A stretch of DNA of 64,000 nt from Hedera helix (taxonomy: Eukaryota > Streptophyta > Magnoliopsida > Apiales > Araliaceae). The stretch is from NCBI GenBank assembly GCA_947179155.2, contig OX359283.1:12450847-12514846 (forward strand), given 5' to 3'. The position numbers and the translations under genes were made by a program. This document shows, in pieces, positions 46,573 to 58,996 of the stretch (position 1 is the stretch's first letter; every line of letters starts with the position of its first letter). The notes below the pieces were generated by a model. The model made no database searches. It saw only the letters and a program-made list of their open reading frames with translations, and had not been told where the DNA came from.

Positions 46573-48011
46573 CGTCTAAAACTTGTTTCTGCCAAAATGT
46601 TTGACTGTTGCGGCGGTGGTTTCCACCGCTGCGGCGGTAGTAAAAAATTTCCGAAAACCTAATTTGGGGACTACCGAACCCTCCGACGCTCCGACAACCA
46701 TAACTTCTTCATTTCAAAACATTTTGGGGTGATTCTTGAGTCCATTCTCATCATAATTTCCCCCCTCTACAATTTCTATTTGTATCACAAATCCAAATTC
46801 CAAACGGAGCTAAGCTTAAAATCGCTCACAAGGACAAAATGAAAACTAGTTCTATAAATCCTTGATTCGATTGGTTCAAACATGATGCTACAAGCATTAG
46901 TTGCTAGACCATCATGTTTTATGACTCTGCATACATCATATACATATCATACATCATTTATAATTTTTCTAGTTCAACATTTAACAACATAAAATAGAAA
47001 GGATCTAGGTTAAGAAAACTTTTCAACCTTTAAAAGAAAATCTTATTCTTGAAAATGGTTGGACCTCTTTCGTGATCTTCTTGATCTACCCGAACATAGC
47101 TATCCTCCTTGATGACTTAACCTTCATCTTACAAAAGATCTAGCTTCTCTCTAGAACTTCTCTCTCTATAACTTGGTGAAATGAACAAATGACTAACCCT
47201 TGCTAGCTTCTTCTTTCTTCTCTATTTATAGCACTCTAGGATTACATCATTAACTCTCTTAATCAACTAACATTGGTGAATTAAGAGCTTAAACTTACTT
47301 ACAATTGCATGGAATGACAACTTGGAATGACTAGAGTGAATGACTTCAATCAAGGTTGCTTGCAAGCAACTTTTGGAGTGAAAAATAAGCAAAATGAAGC
47401 CACACTCAACATTTCCATGTGGGGCCCTCTCAAAATTCGGGAATAGTAATAATTTTTTCTAACTTGGCTTTATTTTTATGTCTTATATCATTATATAAGC
47501 ATCTATATATATATACACCAACATATGTATACATATTTACCTATACATGCACATTGGGCTCCACTTTGGACATTGAAATTAAATTTCAATTGGACTTTGA
47601 ATTACCATTGTTTGGACTTAACAATTTAATTCATTTGGGCTATTATATTAATTCATTTAAGTCATCACACTTGGGCTCCCCATAATTAAATCAATTGACT
47701 AACTATGACACTTGAAATTAAACAAGTATCGACTAGTTTAATTAAATTTGAACTCACCATATATTTTATATATGGCTCGCTAATTAAATCATATAAGGCT
47801 ACTACATTGGGTTTATTAAATAAACACATTAGTTTAATTACATAATCCAATTAGACTTGCTATTTATAAGTCCATTGAACTACTTAATTGAGTTAGTTTA
47901 TTAAATCACTAACACTTAATATATCTTGGGTTTATTTAATTAAAACCCTAATGCTCATACATACTAGTATTTCAATTTGATTCAATAAACTATTATTTTT
48001 CAAACAGTCTG

Positions 48012-48115
48012 TACCACCGCTGCGGTGGTATTTACTACCGCTGCGGCATAGTTCTATTTTTCATATTCCAGAAAGTTTCACCGCTGCGGCGGTGAAGCCT
48101 ACCGCTGCGGCGGTA
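48012..48115. repeat. Second GC-rich near-palindromic block, in U3
   Basis: ACCGCTGCGGCGGT at 48080-48093 and 48101-48114, with two weaker copies before them. The same word is at 46625-46638 on the other side of the promoter in this LTR. Confidence 0.8.
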
Positions 48116-49531
48116 GTACTAATTTTAATACACATTAATACAAGTACTTTGACTTGATTCAATTTTAATTCATTAACTACCTTTTATCATTAACTTGGGT
48201 TTATAATATAATTAACCATACCCATATAGTTATTCCTACATTGGGTTACACAATTAGCTCATACATGGTTAATTCTCATCATCATATTTATTTACCTAAC
48301 AATTAATCAATGTTTGGTTAATGCTCTCTCTCTCTTGTCTACCAACTAGGGTTGTTCAATTAACCCTACATTAGTTAATTCTCTACACTCAACAATACTT
48401 GAATTTATTCTCCCAATATATTGACTAACATTTGACTTTTAAATTTGGACTCAATATGTGGGCTACTAGTTTATTTTGCATTGGGCTCCCTTATTTAATT
48501 ATTTAGGCCACCCAATACAACTCACACATCTTTATAACTTGGGCTAGGTAATTAATTTAATTGGACTACCACCACAGTATATACAATACATGCCAACATA
48601 ATTTAATTGGACTTATATTAATTACCTCTTGGACTATTAATCAACATAACATTTGGGCTTATTATTTAATTACCCACTTCATACCAATATTTTCATATTG
48701 GGCTAACATCTATAATCCTTTTGGGCTAGTCCACTAGTAGTAATTAAATTACTTGAACTCTATATCACAACTTAATAATTAAGTTAATTACTTAATCAAT
48801 TAACTTCTTAATATTGTCATTCTAGACAAACTTTCTAGTTTTTTTTTATATAACTTTAACTCATAACTAATATAATTAACATAATTAATTATATTTCATG
48901 ATTTTCACTCTTACTTCATATTTAAACTAATTAATTTATTAGTTTTATTGAGTATTAATTTACTCATCTTCTTGTTTGGCTAACAAACACAACTCTAGGA
49001 ATATATAACTATGTATATATATCCTTATAACCGTATTCACTTCTCAAATGAATTTATTTCCTTAATAAATTCTCTATATGCATCATTACAATATTCTCAC
49101 ATTTAATTTCTAACAAATAAATTATGTTAAAAAAAAATGTTCACCCAAATTCTACACATCTCACTTCTCAAACTCTAGGTTTTAAACCATAACCTTTAAT
49201 TGATTATTTTAAATCTTATTTACAATTCTTGTAAATATCTGGAATATTACAGGATCAACTCTAGAGACTTCACACTTGGGGAGCTAACATTGATCCGTGG
49301 AATCTAATATGTTGAAGAAAAACGTGAAGGATTAAAAGGAGTTAAACTTGTACTTGTGAAAGCTTAGTTCTACAAAGGTATAAATCTTTTATCCTTTCTC
49401 AATTAATAATAGTCACATGAGAAAGATCCTTGTTATTGGTTTGTAGAAAATAAATTTTAATCTGATTTTGCTTTCTTCCGTTGCGTTTATATAATTTGAT
49501 TATATGTATGTCATGTTTTAGCAATCCAACA

Positions 49532-49545
49532 GTGGCATCAAGAGT
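49532..49545 (+). other. Primer binding site of Copia-2
   Basis: GTGGCATCAAGAGT follows the LTR end, as in Copia-1 with the last position changed. Confidence 0.75.
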
Positions 49546-50010
49546 CATACTTATATGAATTATTAATTATTTTGATTCCATATATGTAAGGGTATGTGTT
49601 TAGAATAATTTATTGGGCATAATTTGTTGTATAAAATCATAAGTTTTGAAAATAATTATCAAAAATTGTGTTTTGGATCATAAAGAAGTGAAAACTGAAG
49701 AAAAACGCCAAAAATCGCGAGCTGGACAGAACCCTCGATCGCCGCAACAGTGGGATCGACCGCCACAACGGTCTCTTGCACTGCTGCAATGGTCACTTGT
49801 TCTGATGGCTTTTTTCGTAATTTTAATTTTTCAATGGCAGTTTTGTAATTTTGTTTTTTTTTTCAAAAATTAAAATAAAGATTTATTTTACATGATTTTA
49901 TAATTAAAATAATGAGTTATTTAAAACTTGAAATTAGATTTCATGCAACTTTAAATTGCACATTAAATGATACCGATATATATGTGGAATGGATTTTGAC
50001 TCATAAGATG

Positions 50011-50092
<82 letters not shown>

Positions 50093-50575
50093 ATATATAT
50101 AATAATAAATGAAATTGATTATGGACTATTAACGAATGTGTGATTGGATGTGAATGTATGAATGATTGGGTGTTATAAATGGGGTCTGCGTACATCGTCT
50201 TTCAAAATTTTCTTATATATAATTATATCCCCCTTCTATGTACTTCCCCATGACTGCTAATCAATGTTTCTATTTATTGTAAATAATTTTGTAATATGAT
50301 TAATTAGATTTATTTGAGGAATTAGAGCCGAAGAGTAAGGAGCGAATGAATGCCCATTTATATTAGAGCCCGAATTAAATATAATAGTTACATTAATGTA
50401 TTTATTCTTGCACCATAGGTTTGACAATTTGGTTTATTTGGTAGCTCGAATAAACCAAACTAGAATAAAAGCACATACTCAATCCAAGTAGAATATAGTA
50501 TTCTATATGTTCAAGCCGATTTATATATATTATATATTATTATTAAACATGTTTCGCATGTTAATTAATATGACA

Positions 50576-50608
<33 letters not shown>

Positions 50609-51400
50609 ATACGCGCTAAACAAGATGAGACAATTAATATTAACATATTCCTCATGATTTAGAATAAATATCATAATAAAATGAACTAAAAGGTTTACTT
50701 CATGAATTAAAGGAGTTTAATTCAATTAAATAAAAGTAGAATGATTCTAATTTATTTATTCTACTACTCATAATATTAAGTTGTAACATTCAAAGATATT
50801 TGGAATATCGAACGTCACCTTCTAACATGGTAAAACGATGGAGTATCAAATAATCATTAAAAGTTTATTGTGTCAAACAAGACTTATATTAATTTTTTGA
50901 GATGTTATTTTATCACATTCTGTTTTGTCGTGTCACACAAGGACATTGTTTTTCTCTTAACTTATATGAAAGTGCTAGGTCGGACTTAACTTAGATAATT
51001 TTGATTTGGATGTGTCACACATGATCATAATAATCTAAGAGAAAAAATAAAAGTAGGTGCATGATGATGTAATTAACAAGGAATTGTCTACCTATTTATT
51101 TATATATAGTTTATCGTGTCACACAAGGCTATATACATTTGAAATATGATCCTTATTCTCATTAGTAATTTTTTAACTAGATTTATTGAACTATATACAG
51201 AGGGTAATATAGTTTGATGAAAATAGTGGGACAAGTCATTTTAAATAAAGACCTAATTAACTTGGTGATTAATAAAATGAATGCATGTGAATGTTGTTAT
51301 TAATTCACTTAAAGAATATTGTTATATTTAATTCACTAATACTGCATAGAATATTGGATGCTAATAATTTAATCAAACCAAGTTGTTCAAACTGATTAAA
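49546..51400 (+). other. Noncoding leader of Copia-2
   Basis: It is homologous to 13623-15880. It contains an AT run (50015-50088), a GT run (50579-50607) and the TGTGTCACACA-type palindromes (50929-51123). A GC-rich stretch at about 49725-49800 (GATCGCCGCAACAGTGG, GACCGCCACAACGGT) is not seen at the same place in Copia-1. No coding signal was found. Confidence 0.7.
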
Positions 51401-52190
51401 CAAATTTGAGAATAGTTCTTAATGTTGAAAAGCTAGCCAATGTCCTTAATTTATCTATCACTACAAATGTTGTAGTTAATGCCTCTGAGAAAGAGATTGC
51501 TACTTTTGAAGTGGCAAAATGATGCAAAGGTGACTCAATACATCATGCTCAAATCCATAAGTATTAAGTTATAGCATCAACACAAAAAATGGATGCACCT
51601 ACTATATTGCTACACCCTTATAAGTTGTATTGTTAGAAAAGTATGTCAACTAGATATAAGATATCTAAGAAGTTCTTCCGATCTATAATAATCAGTGACA
51701 CTACATTACAGACACATGTCCTAAATATTATCAATTGGATTGATCAATTGGGATAAATGAGTTTTGTCATGGATAGAAAGTTGAGTCAAGATTTGATCTT
51801 GCAGTTACTCACTGACTCCCTCTCATAATTTGTTATGAACTTCAACATTAATAAGCTAAATGTCAGTTTAACTGACTTACTTAACAAGTCATACTGGTAG
51901 ATGAATCTTCTAAGTGGAGAAAGATGGTCAAATGTGTTTTTGAGGAGTCATAAAGGATAGAAGACAAATGAAAGACACTAATTAAAGGACATAAACAAAA
52001 GTGATCCCGAGGGTAAAGGAGTTTGCTTTCATTGCGATAAACTGGGATGTTAGAAGAACAACTGTAAGAGAGTTACAGTACCTAAGCAGAAGAGGCTTGG
52101 AGAAGCTTCTACTTCAGATATAGATTTGTTCATAATAAAATAGAACTTTCTATAAGTCAAGTTTTACATGGTTATTAGATATCGGCTGGT
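51400..52190 (+). pseudogene. Copia-2 gag
   Basis: Aligns with Copia-1 gag by eye: MDAPTILLH-like segment, FVMDRKLSQDLILQ, LTDSLS. In the zinc knuckle (about 52024-52065) the histidine codon is replaced by TGT (Cys), followed by a TAG. Many stops are present. Confidence 0.75.
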
Positions 52191-52199
52191 GGTCTCACA

Positions 52200-53200
52200 T
52201 ATACAAGTCATTGCAGAGATTAGGCAAAAGTAGAAAGCTAAACAAAGGACAAGTAATCCTCTGCGTATGGAATGTAGCAAAGATTACTACATTAGCCATA
52301 GGAACTTACAGTTTAACATTATCTACATGCAACTCTTTTAAGTTAGTAAGTTGTTACTATGATGATTATTTGATAGACACTGTATACTTGACTTACATGA
52401 AAAATATTTCAAATTGAACAAATTAAAAGCAAATAGGTGATATGAATCATACTTTAGTATTGCACTGTAAACTCGGTCATATTAATGAAATAAGAAGTAA
52501 CAAGTTATATAAGACAAATAAGCTTTTAGAGCTTTTTGATTATGAATCAAATACAACTTGTGAATCTTATATCATGGATAATATGACTAAATCTTCATTT
52601 AAAATACATGGAGAGAAAGTTGTAGAGTTATTAGAGTTGGTACACACAGTTATGTGTTGGACCTATGACAACAAATGCAAGAAGAGGGTATTTATTCATT
52701 ACTTACAATAATGATTCTAGATGTTGATATATGTATTTGATGAAATAAAAATCTAAATCGTTTGAAACGTTCAAAGAATTCAAAAGTGAAGTATAGAAAT
52801 AAACAACCAAAAGTATTAAAGTTCTTCAATTAGATCGATAATGGAATATTTAAGCAGTAAGTTTTTAGATCATCTCAAAACAGCGAAATGGTATTCTATC
52901 ACAATGGACATGATGATCTATGATAAGTTTTACCAATCTTATAGTATCTTTCTAGGGTAATACTCTAGAAACGGTTGCATACCTACTTAACATGGTGCCT
53001 TCAAAATTCTGTCACTGAGACTCCATGTGAGTTATAGATAGGGAGGAACCAAGTCTTAAGTATGTTAAGATTTGGATTTTCCAACTTATGTCAAATAGTT
53101 TGACAGTGATAAGCTTGGGACAAGATCTAACAAGTGCAAACTTGTGGGATATCCTAAAGAAAATTTAGGATATTACTTTGTTTGTTGAAACACACTGCCT
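52200..53200 (+). pseudogene. Copia-2 protease end and integrase
   Basis: Open pieces at 52211-52417 and 52442-52711 contain IGTYSLTLSTCNSFKLVSCYY, LVLHCKLGHINEIRSNKLYK (HHCC start), TCESYIMDNMTK and VVELLELVHTVMCW. The extra base (about 52660), the TGA (52725-52727) and the TAG (52794-52796) match the lesions of Copia-1. The end of the domain is read to about 53200 (VGYPKE). Confidence 0.8.
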
Positions 53201-53209
53201 TCTAGGAAA

Positions 53210-54629
53210 AATAATTTTATCCTTGAAGAGGTTAGTGGGAGTAAGATAGATCTTAAAGAAATTCAAGAACCAGAAAATAATACAGATCAAATGAAGAAAT
53301 CTGTTCAAGTAATTAAACCTATTACATCATAACCAAATCATAAATCGAGTTTAGTACCGAAGATACCTTAGAGATATAGATTCATCATAAATGATGATGG
53401 TAAGGTACACATCATAGTGGATGATGATCCAGTTACATACGATGAGGCATGAGTAGAGACTCAAGAGAAATGACTATTGACCATGAAATTTAAAATGGGT
53501 CTTTTAGAAGAACTAAAGTAGATGCCAAGGTTGAGACCTATAAGACCTAACTAGTGAAAAAAAAGTTACATACAAGGTCAATGAGTTAATCATGATGAAA
53601 CCTTTCACTAGTAAAAATGCTTATATCTATTCGAATTTTACTTGCAGTTGCAGTTTACTTTACAAAGAGGATGTATGTATGATACAGCAAGGGGATTTAT
53701 CTCCATATAGATGGAATAAATCATGTATGTAAGCTACAACGATCCAATAATAGATTGAAGCATGTTTCTCAAAGATAGAACATCCGTTTTTGATGAGACA
53801 ATCAATGGAGTTTAATTTTATTAAAAATGAGGATGAACCAAGTTTGTACAAAAGGTTAGTGAGAACACTGTGACATTCTTAGTTCTATATGATGATATAC
53901 TACCGATAATAAATGACATACGGATGCTACAATCAGTGAAGATGTAGTTGTCTAAACACTTCTCCATCAATGACTTGGGAAAAGCATCCTAACATTTTGT
54001 TATGGATAAAGGTCAATAGAGATAAGTCATAAAGGATTCTTAACTTGACCCAAGGTACGTACATTGATTCGTTGATATGTACTAGACCTGATATTACTTA
54101 TGTATGATATCTATCAGTTCAATCCTGAAGAAGAATATTAAAAAAGAGTTTCTAATGATGGGTCTGCTTTATAACTAGAGGGCTTAACAGACTCAAGTTT
54201 TTCAGACTAGGCAAGATAACAATATATTTGTTTCAAGTTATATGATTACATTGAACGATGGTGCAGTGAGTTGAAAAAAATTTAAACAGCAAAAAGTTGT
54301 TGATTTAGTGACAAAGACATAGTAAATAACTATAAGTGAAGCTGTAAAGATGATTGATTGGTTCAACAAGTTCACTACAGAACTTGGAATGGTTCGTACC
54401 ATTAAAGGAGTTTAATTTCCCAAAGAACTTAGATCTCATCTGAAATCCAAACATGTGTTGCAACACTTCTGTATGATTAAAGGAATCATTAAAAAAGAGA
54501 TAACATCATAGAGATGGTAGACTCTCAGTACAGCATTAAGGATCAATTAACTAAAACATTTACTAATAAATTCATACGCCACTTAGAGAAGAATGGTATG
54601 GGGATACCGAAAGGCGATTGACTTTAGTG
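53210..54629 (+). pseudogene. Copia-2 reverse transcriptase and RNase H
   Basis: RT fragments are legible between 53560 and 54060. The palm motif keeps both Asp residues but lacks the preceding Val (LYDDILP). RNase H (54180-54600) shows EAVKMIDWFNKF and HLKSKHVLQHF. TAG TAA at 54320-54325 destroys the E-A-E-Y motif exactly as in Copia-1. Frames are broken repeatedly. Confidence 0.8.
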
Positions 54630-54641
54630 CAAGTAGGTGAT

Positions 54642-56428
54642 TGAAAGTAGTGTGCCTTCAAGCCAATCATATTTGATGTGATATGCATATACTTTATAAT
54701 CTTATTCAATTAATTAATAAAAGTATCAAGGCATTTATTTATTCATAATTAATTGGCTAAATTAATTATATTAATAAACCCATAGTTGTGAGCAATGCTT
54801 TTAGAATCATAATATTGATTATGCTAATGAGATCTAAATTCAAAATAGCTCAAAACTAAAATATTCCTAATCGTGGGATCACTAAAATGGGGATTAGTGA
54901 ATCCAGATAGATTAGTACGTACTATGCTTGCTCTTATGAAAATGATGATTAATCTCATAATCATTTATGTAGAGACACTAAAGTAAGTATGTATATGCTT
55001 ATTAGAGAATAAGTTCACTGAACGTGACTCCTTCAAGGAACACCTAATAGAGTTTTACTTATATGTCAATAGAAGTTCTTTTTGTGATAGTAGTACAAGT
55101 GATCCTTGGACTTAAGAACATCATAGTACCTTGTGTATGATGAGTTATACTTTGGCATATTCTATAAGACCTTTAGGATATATCAAAGGGTATGATCAGG
55201 TATAATAAGTTATACATGGAGGTAGGGTGAATGGTTAACAAATGATCTACCAATTCTAATAAAGAAAGAGAATGTACAATGTAATTCAATAAATGATAAC
55301 TCAGAAATCCTTGGCCAAGGTAGAATGAAAATTAGAAAAGAGTTTCTAATTTACATTAGAGTTGTACATTTATAAATTGAAATGCATATGATTAAATGAA
55401 ATAAAACTTTATAGTAATTTCATGTCTTATATTTGATTGGAACATTGAGTGGTAGAATGATTGAATTGTACAGTAACTATTCTCTGAAAGGTTCTTTTAC
55501 GATCAAATGTTAAAATCTATATTATTTGAAATATCAATTAATCGCTAATGAGACTTACTCTTATTGTGGAATAAATATTATTTATTATATAAATTTAATA
55601 GTTTAATTCATTTACATATATAAGATTATAATGCTTCTGATTAATTTATTCTACAACCAGTTTAATATGGAAAATATAAAGAGTCATGTTGCAAAATAGT
55701 AATATTTATTTTAGAAGTGGATGGCATAATCATAATAATAAATTAAGTATATTTAATTTATACTATGATGATAGAAGAAATTAAATAGCTTAATATTTAT
55801 AATTTAGTATTTTAGAAATACTAATTATAAATTAATTATAGGATTCTTATTATTATTACTATTCTTATGATTACTAGTATTATTATTTAGTTTCTAAATG
55901 GTTTAGAAATTAATTAATAAGTAGTAGTATTATAAATAATTAAGTTCGTATATGGTTTAGGAATCATAATTATAATAATTAATTAAATTACTAAATAGTT
56001 TAGTAATTAATTAATAAGAAATACTCTAATTACTAAATAATTAAGTTCCTAAATGGTTTAGAAATTATAATTAATTAATTTAGTTCCTAATTAAATTGAG
56101 AATTAAATTAAAACCCTAATTCTAAATAGTTTAGGAGGGTTGTCTATATTTATAAATAAGAGGAGCCTTATTTTGGATTAATGTTACACATTTTTTCATA
56201 AGAATTTGAGAGAGTACTTCATAATTATCTACATCTAAGGAGTTGGAGAGAGGGAGAATTAGAGCTAGCCACCCATGGTTTGGAGAAACCAAAATCTACA
56301 TCTTTAATTCATAGATCTCTTGATGGATCATCTCTAGAATCTAATATATGCATTTGAAGAAAAATGCGATGAATTAAAGGGAGTTGAACTTGTACATGTG
56401 GAAGCTTGGTTCTACAAAGGTATAAATA
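54642..56428 (+). repeat. 3' LTR of Copia-2, truncated at its right end
   Basis: It starts TGAAAGTAGTGTG after a degraded polypurine tract (54630-54641, CAAGTAGGTGAT). It has TATA at 56151-56158. Compared with the other LTRs it lacks about 45 bp near 56340 and the final about 150 bp. It stops in GGTATAAATA at 56428, immediately before the host duplication CCTCT. Confidence 0.85.
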
Positions 56429-56433
56429 CCTCT

Positions 56434-57420
56434 TCGGCGATTCATGTTTAGATCTACGAAAAAATATCTCCCCTAATTTAATACTTTGAAGGGAGTACAG
56501 AATCAGAAGACATTCTAGTGGATCGAAGAGTTCCAACAAGCCTTTAAATAAATAAAGAGGTATATACCCCCCCCCCCCCCCCCCCTCATCTGGAGTAAAG
56601 CTTTGTCCGAAGATGATTTGTACATATATCTTGAGGCGAGCCCATTAGCCATTGTAGCAGTTTTAATCAGGGAGGATTCTGAAGGATAAAAGCTAGTTTA
56701 TTATGTAAGTCATGTACTTTGGGATACCAAAACTAAGTATCCGAACCTTGAGAAGCTGGCATATACTTAAGTTATCTCTAGTAGGAAGTTTCAGCAGTAC
56801 TTTCAGGGGAGGACCATAATTCTTCTGACTGATCAGCCCCTCAGGAGGGTTCTTTATTGGTCTAATTTCTTTAAGAGGTTGGTAGCATGGACAATTTAAA
56901 TAAGTTTGTTCAACTTATAATTTTTACTTTAGACTGCAATAAAGGCCCAGTCTCTCGCTGATTTCATCATAAAGTGTTCATTTTTCGAAGGGTTAGAACC
57001 CAAACCACCGCCAATTTTTTATGAAGAAAAATCATTCGAAGACCAAGCTTGGACCTTATTTATTGATTAATCATCTACTGGATAAAGGAGTGGAACTAGC
57101 ATTTTCTTCACATCCCCCAAAGAGCTCAGAATTCAGCAAACAATTCAGTTTGACTTCATGGCCACTAATAACATATATTGGTATGAAGCCCTTTTGGTTA
57201 GACTAAAATTAGTAAGAAGACTAAAGTAAAGAATCTGATTATTTATAGTGATTCCCAATTAGTCATTAAGAAAGTACTAGGAGAGTATGAAGAACGAGAA
57301 ACCTACATATAAGTTTATCTTTAACTGTACGTGGCATGTTGACAAACTTTCTAAAGTATTAGGTTATTGGTGTGGTCAGGGCCGATAATGCAATGATCGT
57401 CACTCTTTCAAAGCTGGCAA
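56434..57420 (+). pseudogene. Tat RT end and RNase H domains
   Basis: The Tat reading resumes with FRSTKKYL, then WIEEFQQAF, a C19 run (56567-56585), and the first RNase H: VYYVSHVLWDTKTKYPNLEKLAY, YFQGRTIILLTDQPLRRVL, KAQSLADFI. The second, archaeal-like RNase H follows: IYSDSQLVIKKVLGEYEER near 57245-57300. Two RNase H modules are characteristic of Tat elements. Stops and frame changes occur throughout. Confidence 0.85.
56567..56585 (+). repeat. Homopolymer run, 19 C
   Basis: Nineteen C lie inside the Tat RNase H coding remnant, translating as polyproline where the family has a short P-P motif. Confidence 0.9.
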
Positions 57421-57429
57421 CAATTGATT

Positions 57430-58740
57430 AAGGGATACTAGAAAGCTTAATTTATTTAGAGGTACTGAAACAACCGGGTACCATGAATCGGGAAGTGTTT
57501 AATATCAATCAGGAAGTCTCTTAGATGACGTTGCTTATTAACTTCTTAAAAAATGATGTCATGTTTGAAGATAAAGCCCAGGCTCACCAAATTAGATTCA
57601 AATCCATAAATTTTAGTATTATTAATGATCAGTTGTACATAAAATCCTACTCCTCTCCATTGCTCCTTTGTTTGGGCCCAAGAGAAATAGATTATACCCT
57701 TTAAAAAGTACATGAAAGTATCTATGGAGATTATATCGGTGCAAAATCATTGGCAGACAAGATTATTTGACAAGGATTCTATTGGCCAACTATGCTAAAG
57801 GATGTCAAAGATTTTGTTAAAAGATATCATAAATGTCAAGTCTTTGCTTTAGTAACACATCAGCCTCCTGAATAGCTAACTCTGATTTTATCCCCAATCT
57901 CATTTGATGCATGGAGGATTGACATGTTGGGACTACTCCCTCAAGGAAAAGAACTAATTAAGTTCGTGACTATAGATATTGACTATTTAACAAAGTGGGT
58001 TGAAGCCAAGCATCTAGCCTGAATTATCAAAGATACTTGCCATCAAATTTTCAAAGAACAAGTGGTTTACCGCTTTGGCATTCTAATGGTTCTGGTTAGT
58101 GATAATGGAATGCAATTTATGGGGTAAAATTTTGAAGGATTCTTTTTCGAACTACATATTCAATACCGTTGAACCTAACAAGCCAATGGTCAAGTAAAAG
58201 TTACAAATAGGACTCTCCTAAATGGGATAGAGCGGAGACAAGATAATGTTAAGGGTAGATAACCCGAAGAGCTTTTGCATATGCTCTAGGTGTACCAAAC
58301 AACTCTTTGGACTAGCACGAGAAAGACTCATTTTAAACTTTCTTATGGAGACGAAGCCCTAATACTAGTAAAAATTGAGGTTCTTTAATTTAAAGTCCAA
58401 AACTTTGATAAAATTCTCAATGATAAAGGTCTTTGACTGAATCTTGACCTATTGGAATAAGGTTGTAATATTACAGTTCTTAAGCTTGTTACGTACCAGC
58501 AACGTACAACACGAAACTTCAATAAAAATGTAAAGTCCAAAATGTTTAAAGTGGGAGATCTAGTTCTTCAGCAAGCTAAAACATCTACACCAAGGAGATA
58601 GGAAAGTTAATGCCTACCTGAGAAGGTCCTTATATGATTATTGAAATGTTGAAGTCAGGTACATACAAACTTCAGTCAATGGATGGGAAGTTTATTCAAA
58701 ATTCTTGCCATGCTATTCGGCTTCGATAATATTTTTAGTG
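57430..58740 (+). pseudogene. Tat integrase
   Basis: HHCC region: VHESIYGDYIGAKSLADKI, GFYWPTMLKDVKDFVKRYHKCQ. Core: SFDAWRIDMLGLLPQGKE, DYLTKWVEAKH (first Asp), VLVSDNGMQF (second Asp), then GQVKVTNRTLLNG. In the last block the family has Glu after V (V-E-V-T). Here the codon at 58197-58199 is AAA, so the catalytic Glu is replaced by Lys. The C-terminal tail (KMFKVGDLVLQQAKTSTP) is read to about 58740. Several in-frame stops are present. Confidence 0.85.
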
Positions 58741-58996
58741 ACCACTTTTGTATATATTTGACGTTATTTATAACCGTTATCATCTCTTCTTCAAAATTAA
58801 TAAAGTAATGATTTTGTTCAATTATTGTCTTATGTTTCGATTAAGTTCACTTACTTTGCTATTTAGTCTTACCTTCAGTTTTATCAATAAAGGTTGGGGG
58901 TTAGGGAAGTCTAAGTGTTAAGATCACATTAAACAAATATATAATTTACTTAATATAATTCATTAAGGACAAGAAAACATTCAATTTAAGAGAACA
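58741..58996 (+). other. Tat 3' region with polypurine-like tract
   Basis: Noncoding. AATAAAGGTTGGGGGTTAGG (58886-58905) is purine-rich and follows integrase by about 150 bp, as the GGTTGGGGG-type motif does in Tat elements. No LTR start follows. The sequence is cut at 58997 by another element. Confidence 0.5.

Larger units (their letters stand above)
44539..49251 (-). mobile_element. 4.7-kb solo LTR (Tekay-like) inside the Copia-2 LTR
   Basis: The plus strand begins TGTGATGACCCC and ends ATATTACA, i.e. TGTAATATTCC to GGGGTCATCACA on the minus strand. The perfect target duplication GGATC lies at 44534-44538 and 49252-49256. TATA is at 47222-47230 (minus). Downstream of it are a GC-rich block (46605-46642), a CCCGA-rich stretch (46498-46572) and an AT-rich array (about 45640-46335). 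A second GC-rich block is in U3 (48012-48115). No coding region is present. Confidence 0.9.
42947..49531 (+). repeat. 5' LTR of Copia-2, interrupted
   Basis: The parts are 42947-44538 and 49252-49531, together about 1.87 kb, starting TGAAAGTAGT and ending CCAACA. It contains an ATT run (44036-44066), TATA at 44331-44338 and a GA run at 44424-44466 that the other copies lack. The break lies downstream of the TATA box, within GGTGGATC. Confidence 0.88.
42947..56428 (+). mobile_element. Copia-2: defective Ty1/copia element of the Copia-1 family
   Basis: It has the same LTR, leader and gag-pol order as Copia-1, but is clearly diverged from it. The 5' LTR is split by a 4.7-kb solo LTR and the 3' LTR lacks its last part. 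Flanks GCTCT (42942-42946) and CCTCT (56429-56433) look like a target duplication with one change, and the Tat RT reading continues directly after it. Coding regions are more decayed than in Copia-1 but carry the same key lesions. Confidence 0.88.

Noticed and set aside
49912..50195. ORFs of Tyr/Ile repeats on both strands
   Set aside because: They are translations of an AT microsatellite.
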